From Planctomycetota bacterium (GTDB taxonomy: Bacteria > Planctomycetota > Planctomycetia > Pirellulales > PNKZ01), in assembly GCA_018242585.1 (NCBI GenBank), contig JAFEBQ010000011.1, positions 674-63,742 on the forward strand: a stretch of 63,069 nucleotides of DNA. The letters run 5' to 3'. Within the stretch, counting starts at the first letter, position 1. Each line of letters begins with the position of its first letter. Shown here in pieces: positions 42,434-49,999 of this stretch. The notes beneath the pieces are model-generated. The model was given only the letters and a program-made list of their open reading frames with translations, was not told the DNA's origin and ran no database searches. The translations under genes and the position numbers were made by a program.

Positions 42434-43267
42434 ATGCACGCGCGGGAACTGATCGAATTGGCGGCTTTTCTGACCACGCAAGGGGACTGGCTCGTCGCCA
42501 ATCCCGATCGGCTCACTGACGCGGCCCATTTGCGCTACACGCGCGCCTCGCGGGCTCGCCTCGAACGCTGGAATCACTCGTTCGATGCCTGGTCGCGCGA
42601 AGGGGTACACGACCTCGAACGCAGTGAGCTCTTGTCCTCGTGCGAAGAGCTGATCACCAGCGACGTGCTGCTGCGCGTCTGGTCAACGCTCGTGGTCACC
42701 GTCGCGCGAACGCGCCCCGGCACCGAGCGCGAGCGAGAAACGCAAGATTTGTTCCACGCGCATCAACTGGCGGCCCAGCAGGTTTACGCGGCCCTGCTCG
42801 ACGAATCGTTGGTGGCGTCGCACGACGCGCTCAGCTTGAACCGACTGCGTCGTCGCGTCGAAGGCTGGGCCGACGTGCTGGTCGGGCATTTGATCTCGGT
42901 CGGCTGTGTCGACCTGTTCGCGCCTCACCGCGATCGGGCCATCGAGTTCTCCCGCGAGGCGCGCAACCAGTCTGAACAAGAACCGCAGGCCTGGCGGCTG
43001 GTCCTGGCGTCGTTGCGGCTGGCCTTCCGGCCGGCGGCTGGGCGCGCGCCCCATGCCGCGCTGAACGCCGAAATCGCCGCGGCGATCGTTAGCGTTTTCG
43101 AGTCACATCTGTTGGCGTCGAATCCAAGTTTTGCCTCGCTGGGTCACTCGCTAGCCGGCGACCTCGACACCTCGGCTTCTGCGACGATCAGCGACGACGG
43201 CTGGCCCGTGATCGACGCCTCGCAGGCGTTCCTGATGACCGGCCGCTGGGACAGCCTGCGTCCGTAG
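42434..43267 (+). CDS. Conserved-looking protein of unknown function (277 aa)
   Basis: I do not recognise a family. The protein is largely alpha-helical and cytosolic by composition, with no signal peptide or transmembrane segment. It has strongly amphipathic stretches (ELIELAAFLTTQGDWLVANPDRL, WSTLVVTVARTRPGTERERETQDLFHAHQLAAQQVYAALLDE). Codon usage and third-position GC match the neighbours, and the frame is open for its full length, supporting a real gene. It lies 300 bp downstream of the sigma/anti-sigma pair on the same strand. Possibly a regulon member, but nothing shows this. Confidence 0.7.
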   Translation: MHARELIELAAFLTTQGDWLVANPDRLTDAAHLRYTRASRARLERWNHSFDAWSREGVHDLERSELLSSCEELITSDVLLRVWSTLVVTVARTRPGTERERETQDLFHAHQLAAQQVYAALLDESLVASHDALSLNRLRRRVEGWADVLVGHLISVGCVDLFAPHRDRAIEFSREARNQSEQEPQAWRLVLASLRLAFRPAAGRAPHAALNAEIAAAIVSVFESHLLASNPSFASLGHSLAGDLDTSASATISDDGWPVIDASQAFLMTGRWDSLRP

Positions 43268-43296
43268 GCTCAGCTTAGCTTGAGCGGCGCGAGCTC

Positions 43297-43342
43297 AACC
43301 CTTCTCCCTCCGGGAGAAGGTGGCCGAAGGCCGGATGAGGGT
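43297..43342. repeat. CTTCTCCCTCCGGGAGAAGG hairpin repeat
   Basis: A hairpin CCTTCTCCC/GGGAGAAGG is followed by GGCCGAAGGCC and ATGAGGGT. It resembles in layout the repeats at 7425 and 23027 and lies after the unknown gene. Confidence 0.6.
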
Positions 43343-43446
43343 CCACTCCGCGCGCACCCTGGACAACGCGCCATCTTCAGCGACAATCGTCGCATCAAAT
43401 CGCGTTCATCAGCGCGTTTCTCCCACCTCCACAACAACAGCAACTC

Positions 43447-44136
43447 ATGTCGCAACCAGCCACCCACGCCTCGATCCTGCCCCGTGTCCTCGAACCCGAG
43501 TCGATGGACACGGCCGAGGAAGCCGCCGACTACGACGCCATGGATCACCGCGAGGTGAATGCCCGGTTCGTGGCCGATCTGCTGACCCAGCAGCCAGCAG
43601 AGAGCGAGATACTGGACCTGGGATGCGGCACCGCCCAGATTCCGATCGAGCTTTGCCGGCAATCGACGACCGCGCGGGTGGTGGCCATCGATCTGTCGGC
43701 CGAGATGCTGGCCTTGGCCAAGCGGAATCTGGCAGCGGCCGGCTGTGCCCAGCGAGTGCGCATCGAGCGCGTCGACGCCAAGGAGTTGCCCTATGGCGAT
43801 GGTCGCTTCGCCACGATCATGTCGAACAGCATCGTCCATCACATTCCCGAGCCGCGTTTGCTGTTGGCCGATGCGTGCCGGGTTCTGGCGCCGGGTGGGC
43901 TGTTGTTCATTCGCGATCTGATGCGCCCCTATGACCAGGCCGCCATCGATCAAATCGTGGCGACCTACGCGGCTCACGATACCGAGCGGCAACGGGCCTT
44001 GTTCGCCGCATCGTTGGCGTCGGCGTTGCCGCTGGAAGAGATTCGCTCTCTGGTGTCCGAGTTGGGCTTTGCCCCCGAGACAGTCCAGCCGACCAGCGAT
44101 CGGCATTGGACCTGGGCCGCGCGGAAGCCAAAGTAA
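43447..44136 (+). CDS. Class I SAM-dependent methyltransferase
   Basis: This is a 229-residue protein. Motif I is ILDLGCGTAQIPIEL (about residues 52-66). The acidic ribose contact is in VVAIDLSAEML. Motif II/III are FATIMSNSIVHHI and LAPGGLLFIRDLMRP. The fold is the Rossmann-like methyltransferase 11 type. Substrate unknown. Small-molecule, quinone or lipid methylation are all possible. It is co-directional with the unknown gene upstream, but a hairpin repeat intervenes. Confidence 0.88.
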   Translation: MSQPATHASILPRVLEPESMDTAEEAADYDAMDHREVNARFVADLLTQQPAESEILDLGCGTAQIPIELCRQSTTARVVAIDLSAEMLALAKRNLAAAGCAQRVRIERVDAKELPYGDGRFATIMSNSIVHHIPEPRLLLADACRVLAPGGLLFIRDLMRPYDQAAIDQIVATYAAHDTERQRALFAASLASALPLEEIRSLVSELGFAPETVQPTSDRHWTWAARKPK

Positions 44137-44149
44137 CCGCGCTCGTCGA

Positions 44150-45367
44150 TCACTTGTTGTCCGCGTTGTCGGGTTGCGGGGCCGGTTTCGGATCGGCTGT
44201 GAGTGGTTCTTCGGTCGCCTTGGGCGTCACCGGCTCTTCGTAGTACGGCTTTCCTTCTTTGTAGAGGGCGAGCCGTTTTTCTCCTTCCTTGTGGTGCTTG
44301 TCTTTCCCCTTGGGGGTCAGTTCAATCGCCTTGGTCTGCCAGCGCACGGCATTCTCGAAATCGCCCAACTCGGCGCAGGCCGCCGCCAAGGTGGCGATCG
44401 GCAGCGCCTCGGTCCAGTGCGAAAGTTCACAGGCTTTCATCGCCATTTCCTTGGCCCGCTTGCCGTCGCGCAACTGGGCCCACGGCGAAGTGGCCCGAAT
44501 CTGGGCCCAGCCGTAATAGCCCGGCCATTCGTGCGGCGCGATCTTCAACGCCTTGTCAAAGTCGGCCAGCGCGTCGGGATAGTCTCCCTGCTTGGTCAGC
44601 ACCTTGCCCCGGTTGCAATAGGCCGATGACATCTCGGGGTTCAGCTCGATCGCCTTGTTCAAGTCGGCCAGTGCCTCGTCGAGCTTGCCTTGATCGCACA
44701 TGTTGCAGCCCCGATTGGCGTAGGCCAGCGCGTTTTTGGGATCTTTGCGGAGCACCTCATTGAACTGCGAATAGGCGCGCTCGAACTCCCCCATGGCGTT
44801 CAAGGTCGCGCCCCGGTCGTTGTACGCCACCAGATTGCCTGGCTCGGTGCGAATGGCTTCGGTAAAGTCGGCCAGCGCGTCGTCGTAGCGGTGGAGCTGA
44901 TAATAGGCCTTGCCGCGCAGCAGCGTCACCGTGGCGCTCCCAGGCTCCAATCGCAGCGCCTCGTTAAAATCCTTCAGCGCGTTTTCGTACTCGCCGTTCA
45001 GTTGCCAGGCGATGCCGCGCAGCGCGTAGGCGATGACGTTGTTTGGCTGGCGCTTGATCAGCCCGGCAAAATACTCAGGGGCGTCCGGTACGAGCAACGC
45101 CTCGTTCTTGGTGACCCAGGTCTTGTTCCCCAGGCTTAGCCAGTTGTCGCGGACCTCGCGAACCACGCCGGGGAGCGGAACGGCGTTCCAAGTGACGCGC
45201 TTTTCGTTGACCCACGGCCGGGCGGTTTCCTTGAGCAAAATGGCCCGATCGGTCCAGCCGTCGTCCTCGTCGGCCGCCCGCGCGTTGGGGGCCGCGGCGA
45301 GCGAACAAGCCAGGCATAGCCCCAGGAGACAAACCTTAAGCCGAGCGGCAAGCAGTGTTGCGTTCAC
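44150..45367 (-). CDS. Exported SH3-like plus TPR repeat protein, paralogue of 15332-16363
   Basis: This is a 405-residue protein from the GTG that opens a signal peptide (residues 4-30, ending ARA), with GAGG upstream. The SH3-like region spans about 40-100 (ARPWVNEKRVTWNAVPLPGVVREVRDNWLSLGNKTWVTKNEALL). Around seven TPR units follow (for example NVIAYALRGIAWQLNGEYENALKDFNEALRLEPGS). A Pro/Lys/Glu-rich tail ends the protein. Layout and the post-SH3 phrase (APEYFAGLI against APRYYTGLI) match the protein at 15332-16363. Likely a periplasmic scaffold. Confidence 0.8.
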   Translation of the reverse strand: MNATLLAARLKVCLLGLCLACSLAAAPNARAADEDDGWTDRAILLKETARPWVNEKRVTWNAVPLPGVVREVRDNWLSLGNKTWVTKNEALLVPDAPEYFAGLIKRQPNNVIAYALRGIAWQLNGEYENALKDFNEALRLEPGSATVTLLRGKAYYQLHRYDDALADFTEAIRTEPGNLVAYNDRGATLNAMGEFERAYSQFNEVLRKDPKNALAYANRGCNMCDQGKLDEALADLNKAIELNPEMSSAYCNRGKVLTKQGDYPDALADFDKALKIAPHEWPGYYGWAQIRATSPWAQLRDGKRAKEMAMKACELSHWTEALPIATLAAACAELGDFENAVRWQTKAIELTPKGKDKHHKEGEKRLALYKEGKPYYEEPVTPKATEEPLTADPKPAPQPDNADNK

Positions 45368-45586
45368 GTGGACGGTCCTCACGGGGAGGTTCGCACCGCG
45401 AAGGGACCAGCGTAGGTCAGTGAGCCGGCACAGGGCCGATCGCGGCGGGTTCGTACTGTTGTATACGAAACCCGCCGAGATTTGGTCGGAAAAGTGAGCC
45501 GCGTTTGGCCGACGGTGCGCCAGAATCGGCAACGCCGGACGCGAAGATTACCGCCCGGTTAGACTTCTCGCCGGACCAGCCCGCGT

Positions 45587-46837
45587 TTACTGACCGCTCG
45601 ATGCGCCGCGGGCCAAATACCATCCGCTGGCCAGTGGGTTGGTTTGCATAAAGTTCAACAGCAGCCCGGCTACCTTGGCCTGACCCGATTGGCTGGGATG
45701 GGTGCCGTCGCCGGCCAGATCCTCGCGCAACCAGACCAGCTTGTCGCCGCTGCGGGGCTTCACGCCGTCGCCCCACAGGTACGGCCCCCAGACCACGGCC
45801 GGCGCGACGACTGTCCCCTTGGCCGGGTCGCAATTCAGCCGCACGTCCCCCTTGGCCTGGTTTTGAATCACCCAACGATCGGCAAAGGCGCTTTCATAGG
45901 CATACGGCTCGGGGTTGAGCTGCGTCGAGGCATAGCCGGCATAGATGCGGCTCGACAGATACGCCATGCGTAAGTTCGGAAAGCGTTGCTTCAGGCGCTC
46001 GATCGTCAGGGTGATGTTCTCGGTCAATTCCTCGGCGTGCTTGGGAAAGTCGCCTTGCGCGGCCGGGTTGGCCTGGGCGTGCTTGATCCAGGCGGCCTGG
46101 ACCTGGTTGGGACTGACGCCGGCCGATTGCAGCCGCTGGTCGAGGACCGGCCAGGGATCGACACCCTGCGGCGGTCGTATGCCCGCTGGCACGCCAACGG
46201 CGCCGCGAGCCCACACCGACGCCACGCGGCCACCCTGCGCCCCGTCGACCAGCACGACCTGCTTGGACTTCTTGGGGTCGTCGGCGGCCGCGCGCATGAA
46301 CGCCGAGAACTCTTGCGTGGTATTCGACATGCCAATCGAGACCAGCACGATCTTGCCATCGGCGGCAGGTTCGCCTTGCGCGTTCAGCGGTTGAATCTGC
46401 TTGAGCTGCTGGTCGATCATGGCGCAGTGCTCGGAGGTCGGTTCGTTTCGGCCGCCGCCGTAGAGTCCGCCGTCTTGCCCTTTGTATTGATTGCTCCCCA
46501 ACTCGGTCAGGGGCGTCATCCCGGTCGATTCCTTGGCCGGCGGCGCGTTGCCATTGGGGGAATTGCCCCCCGGGGCGTTCTGGCCTGGACCGCCGGGTTG
46601 ATTCTGTCGGCCGGGCTGATTGCCGGGGCCGCGCCCGGCGCGCATTTCGGCCTTGGCCCGGTCGTAATAGGCCTGTTCATCGGCCGACAACTTTTCGCCG
46701 CTGGTGGCGCGCTGGTGAAGCTGCCGGGCCCGGTTCCAGTCGATCGGCGTCGATTCTTGGGCCGCCAGCCAAGCCGCAGCCGAGAAGAACAACACGCCGC
46801 CCATGACAAGCGTTGACAAGGATCGCGAGCGTAACAT
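45587..46837 (-). CDS. Exported SGNH/GDSL-like hydrolase domain protein
   Basis: This is a 416-residue protein with a signal peptide (1-27, AQE). Residues 30-65 are charged and helical, and a Gly/Pro/Asn/Gln-rich linker spans about 70-110. The globular domain has a Ser block GKIVLVSIGMSNTTQEF and a C-terminal GDGTHPSQSGQAKVA, where Asp and His would complete an SGNH catalytic set. This suggests an esterase of unknown substrate. The ATG at 46837 was chosen; the upstream in-frame part encodes the palindromic repeat. Catalytic status is inferred from motifs only. Confidence 0.7.
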   Translation of the reverse strand: MLRSRSLSTLVMGGVLFFSAAAWLAAQESTPIDWNRARQLHQRATSGEKLSADEQAYYDRAKAEMRAGRGPGNQPGRQNQPGGPGQNAPGGNSPNGNAPPAKESTGMTPLTELGSNQYKGQDGGLYGGGRNEPTSEHCAMIDQQLKQIQPLNAQGEPAADGKIVLVSIGMSNTTQEFSAFMRAAADDPKKSKQVVLVDGAQGGRVASVWARGAVGVPAGIRPPQGVDPWPVLDQRLQSAGVSPNQVQAAWIKHAQANPAAQGDFPKHAEELTENITLTIERLKQRFPNLRMAYLSSRIYAGYASTQLNPEPYAYESAFADRWVIQNQAKGDVRLNCDPAKGTVVAPAVVWGPYLWGDGVKPRSGDKLVWLREDLAGDGTHPSQSGQAKVAGLLLNFMQTNPLASGWYLARGASSGQ

Positions 46838-46968
46838 CGCATCGACTCCCGGTTTGAGAAGTGAGGAAGAGTTTATGTGAGCCGCCATTTTCATGCGGCG
46901 CTGGTTTGGCACAGCCCTCACGATGAAACCCCGCCGGGGGCGAATCAGACCGCGGAATTGTCCCTCCT

Positions 46969-46994
46969 TTAGCCCCCGGTCAATGACCGGGGGC
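46969..46994 (-). repeat. GGTCA-centred palindrome, copy 2 of 6 (inverted)
   Basis: The same palindrome as at 3635 in opposite orientation (TTA first, then arms GCCCCCGGTCA/TGACCGGGGGC around a central A). With copy 3 it forms an inverted pair 116 bp apart, upstream of the SGNH gene. Confidence 0.9.
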
Positions 46995-47110
46995 GCGCGA
47001 CATTGCGCAAGAATCAATGCTGCAATTCTCGGCACACGAAACGAGTACCGGGATCACCTTGGTTTGGACGCCACACGCTTCGCTGATTTGTGGTGTTGGC
47101 AAACACAAAG

Positions 47111-47136
47111 CCCCCGGTCATTGACCGGGGGCTAAA
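47111..47136 (+). repeat. GGTCA-centred palindrome, copy 3 of 6
   Basis: Identical to copy 1 including the trailing TAA. It lies 40 bp beyond the stop of the leftward PQQ-like propeller gene. Confidence 0.9.
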
Positions 47137-47175
47137 GGTTCAGTTCGTTAGTTAGCCAAAAGCCTGACGCCGAGA

Positions 47176-48525
47176 TTACGACTTGATGTCGTAACACAGT
47201 AACGCGTCCTGCTCGCGCAAATATAGCTTCCCGCCCAGCACCACCGGGTGGGGCCAACTCGGCTTTTCCGAGTCGGGAATCTTGAAGGTTCCCTTCAACT
47301 TGTAACCATCGGGCGACGCTTCGATGAGCGCCATCGTGGCGTCCTGGTAGCGGAAGTACATGTGCCCGTCGGCATAGGTCACCGCCGCCGAACCGCTGCC
47401 GACTGGGCGTCCTTCGACTTGCCAGACGATCTTGCCGGTCTTCCACTCGACACACATCGGGATCCCCTTGTTGTGTCCGTGGCCCAGAAAAATGTAGTCG
47501 CCCAGCATCACCATGCCGCCGTGGTGGTTCTGCATTTCCTTGCCGGGATGGTAATAGACCTCCTCGGCTTCAAACTTGGTCCCTTTGCGCGCGATCTTGA
47601 GCAGCGCGGTGCCCCCTTCTTTGTAGCCGCTCGACGCGAACACATAGTCGCCGTTGACGATGGCCGTCGGAATCACCGCGGTCGGATTGGTGATCCGGTT
47701 ATAGTGCCACAGCAGCTTGCCGTTCTTGGCATCGACGCTGATCACGCCGCGTCCGACCAGGGTGATGTACTGCTTCACACCGCCGGAGTTCGAATTGACG
47801 ATCGACGAGTACGCCGCCCCGTCCTTGCCACCTTCGCCCAGGAACGGCTTGCCCTCGGCGTCGTTCGAGGGAACTTCGGTCGCCCAAATCTTGGCGCCGG
47901 TCTTCTTGTTCAGCGCGGCGACCATCGCGTTTTGCGCGCCCGGGGTACACAGCAGCTTGTCCCCATCGACCAGCGGCGACTCGCTGAAGCCCCAGCCCGA
48001 CATCATCTTGCCACCGAAATCCTTCTCGAAGTTCTTCTTCCAAACGGTCTTGCCGGTGGCGGTTTCCAGACAGATCAAATCGCCGCTGGTACCCACGGCA
48101 TAGAGCAGGTTCCCATCGACGGTCGGCGTGCAGCGCGGACCCGAGTAGTTGGCGTCCTTCCACTTGGGGCCGATGACCGTCGCCCACAGTTCCTTGCCGT
48201 CCTGGCGGCTCAGGGCAAAGACCAACTGATCCTCGCCCCGTTCGCCCATGGTGTAGATGCGATCGCCGGCGATCGAGATGCTCGAGAAGCCGGTCCCCAG
48301 GCCGGAGGCTTTCCAGAGTAGCTTGGGGCCGTCGGTGGGCCACTCGCGCAGCAAGCCGGTGTCGGTGCTCAGATCATCGCGATTGGGACCGCGCCATTGC
48401 GGCCAGTCGAGCAAGTAGTTTTTCTTGGACGAGTCAGCGGCCAGCGCGGTCAACACGCCGCCGGTGACGACAACGCCAACCAGGCAGATCAAGACACGGA
48501 CGAAACTCGATTTCGGGCGGGTCAT
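47176..48525 (-). CDS. Exported PQQ-like beta-propeller protein 1
   Basis: This is a 449-residue protein with a signal peptide or anchor (residues 9-29). The planctomycete-typical opening is DWPQWRGPNRDDLSTDTGLLREWPTDGPKLLW. PQQ-like propeller repeats follow, each with A-x-D/x-x-TGK-x-x-W (for example LICLETATGKTVWKKNF, MVAALNKKTGAKIWATEV, CVEWKTGKIVWQVEG). Real PQQ binding and dehydrogenase activity are doubtful in this short propeller family; protein or sugar binding is as likely. It is the second of two such genes in a row, both leftward, 165 bp apart. Confidence 0.88.
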   Translation of the reverse strand: MTRPKSSFVRVLICLVGVVVTGGVLTALAADSSKKNYLLDWPQWRGPNRDDLSTDTGLLREWPTDGPKLLWKASGLGTGFSSISIAGDRIYTMGERGEDQLVFALSRQDGKELWATVIGPKWKDANYSGPRCTPTVDGNLLYAVGTSGDLICLETATGKTVWKKNFEKDFGGKMMSGWGFSESPLVDGDKLLCTPGAQNAMVAALNKKTGAKIWATEVPSNDAEGKPFLGEGGKDGAAYSSIVNSNSGGVKQYITLVGRGVISVDAKNGKLLWHYNRITNPTAVIPTAIVNGDYVFASSGYKEGGTALLKIARKGTKFEAEEVYYHPGKEMQNHHGGMVMLGDYIFLGHGHNKGIPMCVEWKTGKIVWQVEGRPVGSGSAAVTYADGHMYFRYQDATMALIEASPDGYKLKGTFKIPDSEKPSWPHPVVLGGKLYLREQDALLCYDIKS

Positions 48526-48690
48526 CGTTCCGGAATCCTTTATGGCAAGGCGGGGATTTGGGCAGGGTGTGAACAGTTTAACTCCGGCCGCGGCGACCGG
48601 GGAGAGTGATTCGGGATTTCAGCGGTTTGTAGGCCTCGGGGATGGGTTCCCTGAGCTTGTGCTGCTGGAACTGTAGTGGCTTGGCGAACA

Positions 48691-49974
48691 TTAGTTTTTG
48701 GCTTGGGCGGCCGCCGGAGCGCCCCCCTGTTCGAGCCGGTACAAGGCCGCGTCGGTTCGCAGGTAAAGGGCCCGCCCCAGGACCATGGGCGAGGCCATGT
48801 GCCGAGCGCCAAGTTGATTCTCGGCCAGCAGCTTGTACTCGCGACCCGGCGCCAGGACGTAGAACTTGCCTTCCTCGCTGCCAAAGTAAATCTTGCCGTC
48901 GGCGAACACCGGCGAGGCCGAGAAGTTGCCCCCCAGCCGTTCAGTCCAGACCGACTCACCCGTCTTGGCGTCGACACATGAAGCGATTCCCTTGTCGGCC
49001 ACCATGTAGATCAAATCGCCAATCAACAACGGCGAAGGGTTCTGGGGCACGGCCTTGGGAAACTTCCAGGCGGCATTCGTCTCGGTGATGTTGCCAACTC
49101 CCTCGGGGCGAATGGCGTACAGCGTCGTCTTGTTGTAGCCCGAGCAAATGTACAGCAGCCCGTGACCGAACAGCGGCCGCGGCACGTTGGAAAAGCCCGG
49201 CTGGTAGTCAAAGACCCAAACTTCCTTGCCGGTCAGCGGCTCATAGGCAAACACGTGCCAGGCGGCCGGACTGACCAGCAGGTCGCGCCCGCCGACGTTG
49301 ATCACTAGCGGCGTGCAGTAACCCTTGCGAAAGTCATCGCGCTCGGCCAGTGCAGCCGAACGGGCCGTCTTCCAGGCCAGCTTGCCAGTACTCTTATTAA
49401 GCGCGGCAATGAACTGCACGTCGGTGCCGTCGCCGTGGAAGATCATCAGTTCGCCGTAGATAATTGGCGAACTGCCCGGGCCTTCCTTGTGGTCGACAGG
49501 CAAGTCAGTGTTGGTCCACAACACTTTGCCAGTCTTGGTATCGACGCAGGCCGAGCCATAGGTGCCAAAGTGCGTGTAAAGCCGATCCGCTTCGAGTACC
49601 GGCGTGGGCGAGGCGTGCGAGTTCTTGGTGTTCTTGGGCACGGCGACGAGCGTTGGCAACAGCTCGATCTCATGCACCAGCTTGCCACTGGCCACGTCAA
49701 CGGCTAGTGCCCGCAGGCTGAGCTTGTCTTCTCCGACCGGGACCGCCGTGGTCATCCAGATCGTCCGACCGTCACTGACCGGCGACGACCAGCCCTCGCC
49801 CGGCAGCGGGCAGCGCCAGACGACGTTCTCGGATTCGCTGAACGCGGTCGGCAGGCCAGTTGCTTGAGCGTGCCCCTGCCCGCCCGGCCCGCGAAACTGC
49901 GGCCAGGTGTCGTCGGCGCGTGCCGTTGCACAAACGGCGAGTATCAGGCCAAAAATGGCGATGAATCGTCGCAT
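48691..49974 (-). CDS. Exported PQQ-like beta-propeller protein 2
   Basis: This is a 427-residue protein with a signal peptide (1-20, ARA). It opens DTWPQFRGPGGQGHAQATGLPTAFSESENVVWRCPL and carries propeller blades such as LRALAVDVASGKLVHEIELL, ACVDTKTGKVLWTNTDL and IAALNKSTGKLAWKTAR. It belongs to the same family as the next gene (47176) but is only moderately similar, so this is an old duplication. The DUF1549/DUF1553 gene upstream is 25 bp away and co-directional, suggesting one operon of extracytoplasmic proteins. Confidence 0.88.
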   Translation of the reverse strand: MRRFIAIFGLILAVCATARADDTWPQFRGPGGQGHAQATGLPTAFSESENVVWRCPLPGEGWSSPVSDGRTIWMTTAVPVGEDKLSLRALAVDVASGKLVHEIELLPTLVAVPKNTKNSHASPTPVLEADRLYTHFGTYGSACVDTKTGKVLWTNTDLPVDHKEGPGSSPIIYGELMIFHGDGTDVQFIAALNKSTGKLAWKTARSAALAERDDFRKGYCTPLVINVGGRDLLVSPAAWHVFAYEPLTGKEVWVFDYQPGFSNVPRPLFGHGLLYICSGYNKTTLYAIRPEGVGNITETNAAWKFPKAVPQNPSPLLIGDLIYMVADKGIASCVDAKTGESVWTERLGGNFSASPVFADGKIYFGSEEGKFYVLAPGREYKLLAENQLGARHMASPMVLGRALYLRTDAALYRLEQGGAPAAAQAKN

Positions 49975-49999
49975 ACAGCAGATGCTCGCAGTGATGCCA

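Noticed and set aside
46838..47035. Longer N-terminus for the SGNH protein
   Set aside because: The added codons translate the palindromic repeat (PPVIDRGL), lie before a good signal peptide and have no RBS.
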